NCBI GenBank assembly: GCA_030536575.1
Contig: JAUNPS010000002.1
Location: 124,001 to 188,000 of the forward strand
Source of the DNA: Eubacteriales bacterium
GTDB lineage: Bacteria > Bacillota > Clostridia > Lachnospirales > Lachnospiraceae
Direction: 5' to 3'
DNA length: 64,000 nt
Each line of letters opens with the position of its first letter. Within the stretch, counting starts at the first letter, position 1. The notes below the pieces were generated by a model that saw only the letters and a list, made by a program, of their open reading frames with translations, ran no database searches and was not told the DNA's origin. Made by a program: the position numbers and the translations under genes. Shown here one piece after another: positions 1-8,854 of the stretch.

Positions 1-26
1 TCCTGGCCGTAATCCAAAATATTGCT

Positions 27-2378
27 TCATCTTACTTTCCTTCCCACTGTAATTTCCGCCGGTTCCATCCCTTCTCCCGACACTCGGACGGTCAGTTGTT
101 CCTCCCCGGCTCTTACCACCGCCTGGCACTGTCCGTAGTAAGTCGTATAGGTTCCCGTAAGAAAACTTTCCTCTGTCTTCGGATTCGCGCTGCCAAAGGC
201 AAGCAGCTCTCCGCCCGTTACGGAAATATGCAGAGTCGTATCGCTATGGCATTCGATTTCTCCGTTTTCTCCGGTCAAAAGGATCTTCAGATACAGAATA
301 CAGTCTTGCCCTGCATATCCTTCCTCCGGCACAATGCGAATCTGCGTGTGTTCGTCCGCTGACCGCAGGATACTCTCCGAAACATTGCATCCATTGCTGT
401 CATAAGCGACTGCCCTTAATTCCCCCGGTTCATAAACGGTCTGAAAATCTGCCCGGCAGTCAACCGTTTCTTTTCTTCCGATGCTTTTCCCGTTTTGGAA
501 CAGCTCTACCTCTTTCTGGTTGCTGTAAACTTCAATGTGCGCACATTCTCCCGCGCATTGCTTCCATGACCAGGACGGAACCGCATTGCTTCCGCGCCAG
601 ATCGCCCTGTTCGGCTCCTCTCCCGGATGTCCCAGCGGCCGCACGCCGATATAGGGCGTCTTTCTCTTTCCCCACACCACTGCCGCCAATCCGGCCTCCG
701 CATTGTCATTTCCAAGAATGTCAAAGGCTCCGGTATCCGCGAGCAGCCATGGATACGCTTTCTGAAAGCCCCGCTCTTCCTCTCCATATGTCCAGCTCCC
801 GATGCCCGTCTCTCCGAGATAGTCCCATGCAGTCCACATGAAATCCCCAATCACGTAGGGGAGGGCTTCCACCTGTTTCCAGGTTTTTGCCAATTCATAC
901 GCATACGTTTCGCTGCCTACGATGATGCGGTTCGGGTGAAGCTCTCCTTCTTTTTCATAACGGCTGACCGCATAGTTATACCCGGCAATGTCAAGCAAAT
1001 CCAGCACCGGAGAAGAGATTTTATCTGCGGGCTCGGTTGCGGCGGCTAAGGTCATCTGCATTCCCATTTCCGATACCATCTGATTATAGGCGGTACTGTC
1101 CATTTGACCGGAAACCGCCGGTGCTTCCCCCGATTCCAACGGATTTTTTTCCATGGATGCCAGCAGGAGCAGCGTCAGGTTCATCCCCGCCGTGACGGGC
1201 CGGGTGGGGTCAAGCCGGTGCATCTTTTCCACGAGATCTGCCGCGAGCCGCACGCCTTCCGGTTTTCTCGGCTCGGTTACTTCATTTCCTATGGAATAGA
1301 GGATGACTGACGGATGGTTGTAATCTTTTGCCGCAATGGAGCGGCAGTCCTCTTCATAATGCTCTGGAAATTCACGCGCGTAATCATATGGATTTTTGGC
1401 TTCGTTCCACATGTCCCACAGCTCGTCCATCACGTAGACTCCAAGTGCGTCGCAGGCTTCCAGCATTGCACGGCAGGCCGGATTGTGGGCGGAACGGATG
1501 GCGTTAAAGCCCCAGTCTTTCAGGCGGCGGATGCGGCGCCATTCGGAAGCGTCATAGCTTCGCGCGCCTAAGATTCCGTTGTCGTGATGGATGCAGCCGC
1601 CTTTTAACAGTACGGATTTCCCGTTTACGAAAAATCCCCTGGGCGACCACTCCAGCTTACGGATACCAAATGTTGTCTGGGTGGTATCTGTGGTTTCGCC
1701 GCACCGCAGGCTTACCCGGCATTGGTAGAGGTAAGGGTGGTCGTCGCTCCAGAGCTTCGCGTCCGGAATCTGAAGCTCTACGCTGCTTCCGGTTCCCTCC
1801 GCTATTTTTTCCTCGCCATCAAAGATTTCTATGCTGATTTCCACTGGCTGGTCTTCTTTTGCGGTGTGCTTTACCTCGATGGAAATCCTGGCTGGGTCAT
1901 AGGAAAGGGTCGTAATTCGGACGCCGTCCGGCTCGATATGGGCTTTGGGGGCTGTAAGGAGCCACACGGGGCGGTAGATACCCGCTCCTGTATACCAGCG
2001 GCTGTTCGGCTGCTGGCTGTTGTCCACCTTTACCAAAAGCTGATTCTGTGCGTCATACCGCAGGCCGTCCAGCGGTACGCGAAATAAGGTATAGCCGTAG
2101 CGGCACCCGCCCAGTTCTTTTCCGTTTAGAAATACGCGGGCATTTGGGTAGACTCCTTCGAATTCCAGCAGGATTTCCTGGGTTTCCCATTCTTTTGGAG
2201 CCCATAGGATTTTTTCGTATTCGTAAATGCCTCCGGCGAAGTATGCTCCGTTTTTGCCGGAGGGGGCTTCTTTGTTTCTTCCCTGTTCCTGCATGGCGTC
2301 GTGGGGAAGGGTGATGGTTCTTTTTTCTTTTCCCTGTTCACAGAACAGCCATTCTTTGCATAGTGATTCTTTTTTCAT
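27..2378 (-). CDS. Glycoside hydrolase family 2 protein (beta-galactosidase-like)
   Basis: A 783-residue intracellular GH2 enzyme, probably a beta-galactosidase or beta-glucuronidase-type exo-glycosidase; there is no signal peptide. An N-terminal sugar-binding domain (about 1-150, with GAGIYRPVWL) leads to an immunoglobulin-like domain and then the TIM barrel from about residue 250. The general acid/base is E366 in YSIGNE and the nucleophile is E490 in GSETYAYE. The region after 580 is the usual C-terminal beta-domains. GGAGG lies four bases before the ATG. It reads toward the window edge and is complete. The exact sugar cannot be told from sequence; the family is secure. Confidence 0.9.
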   Translation of the reverse strand: MKKESLCKEWLFCEQGKEKRTITLPHDAMQEQGRNKEAPSGKNGAYFAGGIYEYEKILWAPKEWETQEILLEFEGVYPNARVFLNGKELGGCRYGYTLFRVPLDGLRYDAQNQLLVKVDNSQQPNSRWYTGAGIYRPVWLLTAPKAHIEPDGVRITTLSYDPARISIEVKHTAKEDQPVEISIEIFDGEEKIAEGTGSSVELQIPDAKLWSDDHPYLYQCRVSLRCGETTDTTQTTFGIRKLEWSPRGFFVNGKSVLLKGGCIHHDNGILGARSYDASEWRRIRRLKDWGFNAIRSAHNPACRAMLEACDALGVYVMDELWDMWNEAKNPYDYAREFPEHYEEDCRSIAAKDYNHPSVILYSIGNEVTEPRKPEGVRLAADLVEKMHRLDPTRPVTAGMNLTLLLLASMEKNPLESGEAPAVSGQMDSTAYNQMVSEMGMQMTLAAATEPADKISSPVLDLLDIAGYNYAVSRYEKEGELHPNRIIVGSETYAYELAKTWKQVEALPYVIGDFMWTAWDYLGETGIGSWTYGEEERGFQKAYPWLLADTGAFDILGNDNAEAGLAAVVWGKRKTPYIGVRPLGHPGEEPNRAIWRGSNAVPSWSWKQCAGECAHIEVYSNQKEVELFQNGKSIGRKETVDCRADFQTVYEPGELRAVAYDSNGCNVSESILRSADEHTQIRIVPEEGYAGQDCILYLKILLTGENGEIECHSDTTLHISVTGGELLAFGSANPKTEESFLTGTYTTYYGQCQAVVRAGEEQLTVRVSGEGMEPAEITVGRKVR

Positions 2379-2490
2379 AGGCCCTCCATGGTTGCTTTTT
2401 TTGATGAGTGTATTGTACTATGGAAGGTTTTTCAGGGATATCAGAAAGCACAGATTCTTTTTGGATTTCTCAGTTTATGTTTTGGGGCGC

Positions 2491-2540
2491 AAAAAAGACA
2501 GCAACAGCAGAAATTGTTCTGCTATCGCTGTCTCTTTTAA
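2491..2540 (-). terminator. Intrinsic terminator of the ATPase gene
   Basis: A two-part hairpin: outer arms AGACAGC (2496-2502) and GCTGTCT (2527-2533), inner arms AGCAGAA (2506-2512) and TTCTGCT (2517-2523). On the minus strand it is followed by a T-run, and on the plus strand by TCTTTT, so it may act both ways. It sits 30 bases past the ATPase stop. Confidence 0.8.
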
Positions 2541-2568
2541 CCTTTTTCGTAATAACATTTGAAGTTTC

Positions 2569-3558
2569 CTATTTACTTTCGGAATTCACCTTCCAGTCCC
2601 ATCGAATCTTCGTCATTTGTGCAAGGATCGTTTCTTTCACGGCGCCATTTAAATATGCTGTATTAAGGTTTCTTTTTGTATATGCAAAGTAAGTATCTTT
2701 TGTCTCGTATATTAAAACGGCCGTAAAAAATCTTTCCCAGCTAAAATATTTTTCGCTCTCCACATAGTCATACGGTGCATCTAATACTTTCATTACAGAA
2801 CTTTTTCTTAAAATACCGGAAGATAGAATCAGCCATTCAAAGGATTCCGGCAAATAGAGTACCGCGTTTTTTCGATCCGCAATCAATCGCATTACGCGGT
2901 CAATCTCAGAACCAAATGCCGCGCCATCCGCAATAACAAGTATCCTTTCATCTTTATGCACGTTCAGATAGTGGAATATGTTGGATTTCCCATTCATGGA
3001 TTCACATTTCAGATGATTTTCCCCGCATACATGGTTAAAAAACTGATATCCGGAATTACTATCTTCTGTAATCACAATTTCAGGAATCACTTCATTTTTG
3101 TATCTGTCCAATCCATATAGCCTATAGAATTCATGATAGCTCTGTTTCACAATTCCATACTTGCCAGATGTACGAATTCCGTAAATTTCTTCTACGCTAT
3201 ATGGTAATGTAGACAGTGCTTCTCTTGACATGATTACATAGTAATTGTCCGTTTCCTGGATCACGCTGGCGAATTCTTCTGTTCTGATAAATTCATTTCC
3301 TTCATCAATAAATACGATACTGTCAGAAATTTCAGCCAACTGCCCTTTCCATAAAGAACCCTCCAGTACATAACATTTTTTATCACACACCAGTTCCACC
3401 GGAGTTCCGGCAGGATTGTTTACATAATCCCGGACCATATCTACCAGTGTAGTCTTTCCTGTTGCACTGTCTCCACGGATGATAGTCAGATTTCTTCTAA
3501 GCTCAAAGTCATATTTTAACCTTTTGGTAGAAACAATTACTCTGTGTTTTCCCTTCAT
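2569..3558 (-). CDS. P-loop ATPase with possible TOPRIM-like C-terminal half
   Basis: A 329-residue protein that I cannot assign to a named function. It has a Walker A motif GDSATGKTT at 29-37 and a Walker B-like IVFIDEGNE at 81-89, so it should bind ATP. The second half has EIVITEDSNSGYQFF near 160 and ILVIADGAAFGSEID near 206. This spacing recalls the glutamate and aspartate strands of TOPRIM folds in OLD-type nucleases, but the DxD motif is incomplete, so that link is only inference. It starts 15 bases after the DUF4869 gene, forming a two-gene operon beside a toxin-antitoxin pair. No signal peptide or membrane segment is seen. Confidence 0.6.
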   Translation of the reverse strand: MKGKHRVIVSTKRLKYDFELRRNLTIIRGDSATGKTTLVDMVRDYVNNPAGTPVELVCDKKCYVLEGSLWKGQLAEISDSIVFIDEGNEFIRTEEFASVIQETDNYYVIMSREALSTLPYSVEEIYGIRTSGKYGIVKQSYHEFYRLYGLDRYKNEVIPEIVITEDSNSGYQFFNHVCGENHLKCESMNGKSNIFHYLNVHKDERILVIADGAAFGSEIDRVMRLIADRKNAVLYLPESFEWLILSSGILRKSSVMKVLDAPYDYVESEKYFSWERFFTAVLIYETKDTYFAYTKRNLNTAYLNGAVKETILAQMTKIRWDWKVNSESK

Positions 3559-3573
3559 CGTACCATGCCCCCA

Positions 3574-4011
3574 TTAAACAAACTCCCCGGCTATCGACAC
3601 CAATTCCGCCATAGAGCTGACAATCTGATCCGTATTTAAAATGCGAACGTTAAATGGTTCTTTTCCAAAATCCATCAAGTGCCGAAGATTAACTGTCCGG
3701 TCTTCTGATTCCGCAATTTTCAGCAGCCATTTCGCGCAATTGTCTCCACAGGTTGAAGCATTAAATATTTTATCTTTATCGAATTTTACAAGAATTAATG
3801 TTTTTACTCCGCCAGATAAACCGACTGGCGGAATTTTTCCTAATATCGGACTGTCAATCACACCGCTGTCCAGAACGGTCGATTGATCCACATCCTGTAT
3901 CATTTCTCTGACGAACGGGTCAACAATCCAGCTATCTTCATAATCATATTTAAAATAAGCAGCTGTGTTATATACAGCTTCTTTCATATTTCCGTAATAA
4001 ATATTCAGCAT
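3574..4011 (-). CDS. DUF4869 domain-containing protein
   Basis: A 145-residue acidic cytoplasmic protein matching the DUF4869 pattern (MLNIYYGNM at the start, a SPILGKIPPVGLSGGVKTLILVKF core, and a GDNCAKWLLKIAE segment). Function is unknown. I chose the ATG at 4011 because AAGGAAG lies eight bases upstream; the GTG at 4020 is too close to the ribosome site. It is the first gene of the pair with the P-loop ATPase, and the tight spacing suggests the two proteins act together. Confidence 0.65.
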   Translation of the reverse strand: MLNIYYGNMKEAVYNTAAYFKYDYEDSWIVDPFVREMIQDVDQSTVLDSGVIDSPILGKIPPVGLSGGVKTLILVKFDKDKIFNASTCGDNCAKWLLKIAESEDRTVNLRHLMDFGKEPFNVRILNTDQIVSSMAELVSIAGEFV

Positions 4012-4195
4012 ACGATACACTTCCTTTTTATTCGCCCAGTTTAATTACTTTGTCATCTCCCTGTTTTGATAAAAATTGCTTATCTAATTTCTCTGTTCTC
4101 ATAGAAGAATTATAAGCGAATCCTCCAATAGTATCAATGTTTTCTTACAAGCAAGCTTGCATTGCACCTTGCTTTGAGATGCTTCCACAGAAAAC

Positions 4196-4531
4196 TTATT
4201 CTTTTGGTATCACGATGCTGCGTAGTCTTCGTTCGGCCTCTTTATAGACCGCCTCATCATCCCGGATTGAGATTACAATAATCCGCATGATCTCGCCCTC
4301 CATTACCAACTGGTAAACCACACGGTAGCCGAGATCCCGCAGTTTGATTTTATAGTATCCGCTCAGTCTGGAACCGGCATGGTTACCCAAAGGCTTCCCG
4401 ATGCCATCCGGCGGCGGCAGGGGGCGTTCCGCCGTTTTATCGATGGCCTTCAGAATAATCTTACGATTATAAGGATCCAGCCGCTTCAAATCCCGCTGCG
4501 CTTCTTTCATATACTCAATTTTCCACTTCAT
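4196..4531 (-). CDS. RelE/ParE-family toxin
   Basis: A 111-residue basic protein of the type II toxin-antitoxin RelE/ParE superfamily, probably an mRNA interferase acting on translating ribosomes. It has the KRLDPYNRKIILKAI helix, the GYYKIKLRDLGYRVVYQ beta-strand pair and the ISIRDDEAVYKEAERRL tail expected of RelE. Its ATG follows the antitoxin stop by 12 bases with a GAGGAG site, so antitoxin is made first. Whether it cuts mRNA or poisons gyrase (ParE type) cannot be told from sequence. Confidence 0.85.
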   Translation of the reverse strand: MKWKIEYMKEAQRDLKRLDPYNRKIILKAIDKTAERPLPPPDGIGKPLGNHAGSRLSGYYKIKLRDLGYRVVYQLVMEGEIMRIIVISIRDDEAVYKEAERRLRSIVIPKE

Positions 4532-4543
4532 CTGCGCAGCTCC

Positions 4544-4873
4544 TCACTCAATCTCTACTTCTACATCATCCAAATCCGCATCGGTAATACCAAGGGACTC
4601 CATGACTTCCTGACGGGACATGGTTTCGCTGGGATCGAAGCGCTCCATTCTGGCCTCTGCTTCCTCCTGCAGGATATAATCAGAGAGCATTTCCATCAGA
4701 GACTCATACTTTCCCGGAGACATCAAGACACAGGCAGGCTTGTTATTTTTCATGACAATTTTAGTTCCGCTGGCCTCCACTTCCTCGAAAATACGGTTGG
4801 CTTCGCCCTTGTTAAAACGGGTGATTGGAACAATTGCTTTCATCACACCCATAACAGACATTTCGCTCATCAT
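4544..4873 (-). CDS. Phd/YefM-family antitoxin
   Basis: A 109-residue antitoxin. The N-terminal half (ITRFNKGEANRIFEEVEASG, then KIVMKNNKPACVLMSPGKYESLME) is the Phd/YefM DNA-binding fold. The C-terminal half is strongly acidic and would wrap the toxin. AAGGAGG lies five bases before the ATG. A consensus promoter and palindromic sequence lie directly upstream, as expected for an autoregulated toxin-antitoxin operon. Confidence 0.87.
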   Translation of the reverse strand: MMSEMSVMGVMKAIVPITRFNKGEANRIFEEVEASGTKIVMKNNKPACVLMSPGKYESLMEMLSDYILQEEAEARMERFDPSETMSRQEVMESLGITDADLDDVEVEIE

Positions 4874-4914
4874 TCAAACCTCCTTCCAAAAGCAGTATTT
4901 CCTTCTTTGTTTTT

Positions 4915-4976
4915 ATTATACGCAAGGTTTGCAAAAACGTCAATATTTATCGCAATAAATTTATCGTTATAAATAT
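4915..4976 (-). promoter_or_regulatory. Promoter and likely operator of the toxin-antitoxin operon
   Basis: On the minus strand TTGACG (4938-4943) and TATAAT (4915-4920) are 17 bases apart, a near-perfect sigma-A promoter. Just upstream the sequence CGATAAAT occurs twice among AT-rich inverted repeats, a plausible antitoxin binding site. Confidence 0.75.
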
Positions 4977-5063
4977 CTATTTTAGAATTCAGTCGATAAC
5001 TTGGCCGATCAGGGATTACACCCACCGAAATTCAAGCCTTTAGCTGGGCGCATCTCAGAATCG

Positions 5064-5095
5064 AAAAAAGACCCCGCATTACCGCAGGGTCAATT
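5064..5095 (-). terminator. Terminator overlapping the stop of the GH78-GH43 gene
   Basis: On the minus strand GACCCTGC pairs with GCGGGGTC and is followed by six T. The stem begins inside the last codons of the fusion gene, ending the long glycan operon. Confidence 0.8.
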
Positions 5096-8000
5096 CCATA
5101 ATCTCCAGCTCTTCCGCCCATTCAAATACAAGCATCACCTCATACTGTCCCGCAGGCATATGAAGAGGTGTTTTGCAAAGCGCCAGCGCATCCTTCTTTC
5201 CAGCAATGTCCAGCACACCAGCCTCCTCGCCGTCCATAAGTACCCGCACCCGTCCGCTTCCGGAACAGATCAGCTCCGCTTCCTTCCAGTCGCTTCCGCT
5301 CTTCACATAACGGAAAACCGCGCTGTCTCCGGCCGAAATCTTCGTCAATTTCTCCGGATGCTCCGGCGTATGCTCGCTAAGGTCAATGCAGGCTGTCCCA
5401 GTCACGCCGCAGGCCTGATAGCCGAAGATTCTCTCCCCCGGCGCAAAGGGCTCTCCGGCCCCTTGGGAAGTCATCTTCACCTCCGGAATCGTTCCGTCGG
5501 GCAGGATCGTAATCGGTTCCATGCAGAGCCTGCGGTGCAGTTTCCCGCCTCTGCTGCTGCGGTGATAAAACACATACCACTGGCCGTTCACACATTCAAT
5601 CGAACCATGATTATTCCAACTCTCCGGGTCACAGCCATCATTATCAATCAGGATTCCCCGGTAAGTAAAAGGCCCCAGAGGCGTCTTTCCCGTCGCATAT
5701 CCCAGCGCCGTCGGCTTTCCGCGCTCCATATCCGCATACACATAATAGTACGTATCGCCAATCTTCCGCATGGAGGAACCTTCATGGAAGAAATGCGTTT
5801 CCTCCGTCACCAGATCATCCACAATCCCTTCCGCATCAAACGAAACCATATCCGGATTCAATTTCACGCCATGAGAAAAGAGCTGTCCCCAATAATAATA
5901 AGCCTGCCCATCCTCATCCACAAACACCGCCGGATCAATGCCCCCGCACGGAAGCTGCACCGGATTCCCAAACGGCCCTTCCGGCCTGTCCGAAACAGCC
6001 ACGCCCTCGCTGTCATCCGCCATGCAGAAATAAAGATAATACGTTCCGTCCTTTTCAATGCAGTCCGGCGCGAAAAGAAGAGCCGGTTTTTCCTGCTCCT
6101 CCTGCTCGAAAGCGGCTTTCAGGTCATCCCCTTTATTTTTGGCGTCTTCTAACATTTTCCGGATAAACGGCGTAGGACGGCTCCAGTCAATGCCCGGATA
6201 TTTCGGCGCGTCCGGATCGCCGAACCACGGAACCGCATTTCCATTCAGGGCCTCCTCATGGATCGTCCAGTGCTCCAGATCCGGCGTGGATATCACATAA
6301 TAACTTTCGCTGCAATACACATCTTCCCTGTCGTCATAGCTTCCGTAAATGTAAAGCTTTCCGTCCGGCATCACATGCCCCTCGCCGTCCGGTACATGAT
6401 ATTTCACCGGAAGGATCGGATTTCGGGTATTCGTAAACGTTTTTTTCTGCGTCATTTTGATCTTCCCTTTCCGCAATTTCAAAAATTCCGTATCAATCAC
6501 ACAGGGAACCTGCTCCGGCAGTTCCACGTCCAGAAACAGCGTATCCCCCGCTTCCTTCACATGGACGGAAATCGGCCCCTGCGCCGACTGGTAACTACAG
6601 GAAAATTCGGTCATTGTTTCCGGCAGGAACGGCTTGATTCCGACTTTTGCGAAACCGGGTTCCAACGGGGTAATACCTGCAATTCCATTGTAATACCACT
6701 CAATAATGTGTCCCATCATATCGTGGCAATGGCTTCGCGGATTCCGCTCCCAATACTCGCCCAGCGTCGTCTCCCCGTCCAGCACGAACGCATAATAACT
6801 CGGATGCGTTTCCCGTAAAATAAACCGCGCTATCAGGTCGTTCATGCCATAGGTTTTCGCCGTCTGGATCACGTAGGGCAGGCCGATCTCCCCGGCCACA
6901 AAGGCCCCTTTTTCTTCCAACGTCATGCGGAAGGTCTTCACCACATCCGTTTCTTTTTCCCGCGGAACCATCCCCCAGTAGAGCGGCAGCGCCTGCCCTG
7001 CCTGGGTTGTTAAGAAGGTTTCCGGATGATCCCAGGCGCGGTAGCCCCAGAGTCCGGTTTCCGGATTTTTCGCCAGGAGTTTGCTATTATAGTTTTCTTT
7101 CACTTGGTTGGCGAAGGCTTCCAGCTCCCGTGCGTCCTCTGCGTTTCCGAGGAGCGACGCGAATTTCTGCAATGTGATCGTATCCGCATATAGAAATGCC
7201 GTCTCGATATTTTCCCGCAGGAGGTTTTGTTCCAGGTTTCCCCAGTCACCCAGCCCGTGGCTGATGAAGCCGTCGGGCGTCAATTTGGTTTTTAAATGGT
7301 TGAGGTAACGCATGCCCGCGTCATAATTATCGCGGATAATCTGCACATCCCCGTAAAACTGATAATGCCACCAGGTCCCCAGGATGCAGGCGCTTCCCCA
7401 GGCAATGATATCGTAAAAGCTTCCCATGCCAGGAACCGGGAGCACATTTGGAATGTAGCACGGGCATTGGGAAGGGATCAGGCCCTCACCGGGGTAAAAA
7501 AGATTGCCCTCCAAATCCAGAAAAGCATCTTTTTCTGTATGCTGTTCTGTCCGCATGTCCAGAAGGAATTTTTCCCAGAGCTTTCTGCCATTTTTCATGT
7601 AGAAGATGGAGGGAGCCATCAGGTGGTTGGGTTCCTGCCAGGCGAAGCGCTCGATAGTGGGGCAGTCTGTGTGGACGCTGACCATATTGGCCTCCACGGC
7701 CTTTTCGACCAGGCTGTAAATCTGAAGGTAGCGCACGTCGTCGCAAGTAAAGTGGCCGCTGGTCTCCCACGCGCTGGTGATAGCATGCGCGCGCAGATTC
7801 CGAAGGGAAAGACGGCTGGCGCATTCCGGTGCGCTGTCCGCGGCCCGGCAGTCCGCCTGCAGCACATCCCAGCTACCGCTTTCCGCCCCCGCGGCCCGGC
7901 CTTCCGCCGGAATCCTCTCCACCGCCACGTATCTCCCCGCAAAATACGCAAACTTCATCCGAAATGTCTCCCACACTCCCTCCTCCCCAATGATGCACGT

Positions 8001-8849
8001 AACACAGGAATCCACCGTGACCCAATTCTTCGCCACCTGATCCACATCCCCATCATCCTTCAACTTCTCCGCCGGATAAATCCGAACTTCATCTCCCCGC
8101 TTCCCCCGCAGTTCCAGCTCCAAAATCCCGGACATATTCTGCGAAAAATCATAAATCTCCCGCTCCAAAGCCGCCCCGCTTCCGGGAATCACCGAAAGAA
8201 GCCTTCCCTCATAAGTCCGAATCACCTTCACCGCCAGCTGAAACTGTTCGATCAAACGCCCGGCAGGCTCCTCCTCTTCCGGCACAAAAGAAGCCCTCTC
8301 CCAGGAAGCATCCTCAAACCCCGGCTCATTCCAGCCTTTCTGCTCCAGTCTGGCATCCAGCGTCTCCGAGCCATACACATTGCTCATCACCACCGGATGC
8401 TCCTTCACCCGAAACTCCTCATCCGCCCGAAGCACCTCCCGGCTTCCATCCCGATACCAAATCTCCAGCTCCAAAGCCAGCATCAGCCACTTCCCAAAGG
8501 GCCGGTAAGGATTCGGGTTCGGCGGCATAAACGCCGGAAACGAAAATGTATAATGCTCATCCGTCTTCAAAAACCATCCGTTCCCGACCTCAACCCCCAG
8601 CACATTCTCCCCCTGCCGGAGCTTGGAAGTCACATCAAACGTCACATATTGAATCAATTTCCGGTAATTCGTCCACCCCGGATCCAGCTCATGGTCTCCC
8701 ACCTTTTTCCCATTCATGGAAAACACAAACTGCCCCAGCCCGCAGACCTTCGCCGTCGCCCGCCGAACCTCTTTCTCAATCTGAAACGTCCGCCGCGCAT
8801 AAAACGGCGCCGCCGATTTCTTCGTAATCCATCTTCCCAAATCTGCCAT
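5079..8849 (-). CDS. GH78 alpha-L-rhamnosidase / GH43 glycosidase fusion
   Basis: A 1256-residue two-enzyme protein with no signal peptide. Residues 1-798 look like a GH78 alpha-L-rhamnosidase: N-terminal beta-domains (NGKKVGDHELDPGWTNY), an (alpha/alpha)6 barrel with DCPTIERFAWQEP, and the C-terminal GLAPLEPGFA-like stretch before beta-strands. Residues 799-1256 are a GH43 five-bladed propeller (VPDGEGHV, YIYGSYDD, GGIDPAVFVDEDG, FFHEGSSM) with a C-terminal beta-sandwich, likely an arabinofuranosidase or xylosidase. Residue 799 is Met (6455) behind a purine-rich GGAAAGGGAAG sequence, so the GH43 part may once have been, or still be, translated alone. It is the last gene of the operon, six bases after the esterase. 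Confidence 0.85.
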   Translation of the reverse strand: MADLGRWITKKSAAPFYARRTFQIEKEVRRATAKVCGLGQFVFSMNGKKVGDHELDPGWTNYRKLIQYVTFDVTSKLRQGENVLGVEVGNGWFLKTDEHYTFSFPAFMPPNPNPYRPFGKWLMLALELEIWYRDGSREVLRADEEFRVKEHPVVMSNVYGSETLDARLEQKGWNEPGFEDASWERASFVPEEEEPAGRLIEQFQLAVKVIRTYEGRLLSVIPGSGAALEREIYDFSQNMSGILELELRGKRGDEVRIYPAEKLKDDGDVDQVAKNWVTVDSCVTCIIGEEGVWETFRMKFAYFAGRYVAVERIPAEGRAAGAESGSWDVLQADCRAADSAPECASRLSLRNLRAHAITSAWETSGHFTCDDVRYLQIYSLVEKAVEANMVSVHTDCPTIERFAWQEPNHLMAPSIFYMKNGRKLWEKFLLDMRTEQHTEKDAFLDLEGNLFYPGEGLIPSQCPCYIPNVLPVPGMGSFYDIIAWGSACILGTWWHYQFYGDVQIIRDNYDAGMRYLNHLKTKLTPDGFISHGLGDWGNLEQNLLRENIETAFLYADTITLQKFASLLGNAEDARELEAFANQVKENYNSKLLAKNPETGLWGYRAWDHPETFLTTQAGQALPLYWGMVPREKETDVVKTFRMTLEEKGAFVAGEIGLPYVIQTAKTYGMNDLIARFILRETHPSYYAFVLDGETTLGEYWERNPRSHCHDMMGHIIEWYYNGIAGITPLEPGFAKVGIKPFLPETMTEFSCSYQSAQGPISVHVKEAGDTLFLDVELPEQVPCVIDTEFLKLRKGKIKMTQKKTFTNTRNPILPVKYHVPDGEGHVMPDGKLYIYGSYDDREDVYCSESYYVISTPDLEHWTIHEEALNGNAVPWFGDPDAPKYPGIDWSRPTPFIRKMLEDAKNKGDDLKAAFEQEEQEKPALLFAPDCIEKDGTYYLYFCMADDSEGVAVSDRPEGPFGNPVQLPCGGIDPAVFVDEDGQAYYYWGQLFSHGVKLNPDMVSFDAEGIVDDLVTEETHFFHEGSSMRKIGDTYYYVYADMERGKPTALGYATGKTPLGPFTYRGILIDNDGCDPESWNNHGSIECVNGQWYVFYHRSSRGGKLHRRLCMEPITILPDGTIPEVKMTSQGAGEPFAPGERIFGYQACGVTGTACIDLSEHTPEHPEKLTKISAGDSAVFRYVKSGSDWKEAELICSGSGRVRVLMDGEEAGVLDIAGKKDALALCKTPLHMPAGQYEVMLVFEWAEELEIMELTLR

Positions 8850-8854
8850 ACTTC

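Noticed and set aside
5001-6152. A 383-codon plus-strand open frame starting before the operon terminator
   Set aside because: It runs antisense through the GH43 half and through the terminator, with no ribosome site.
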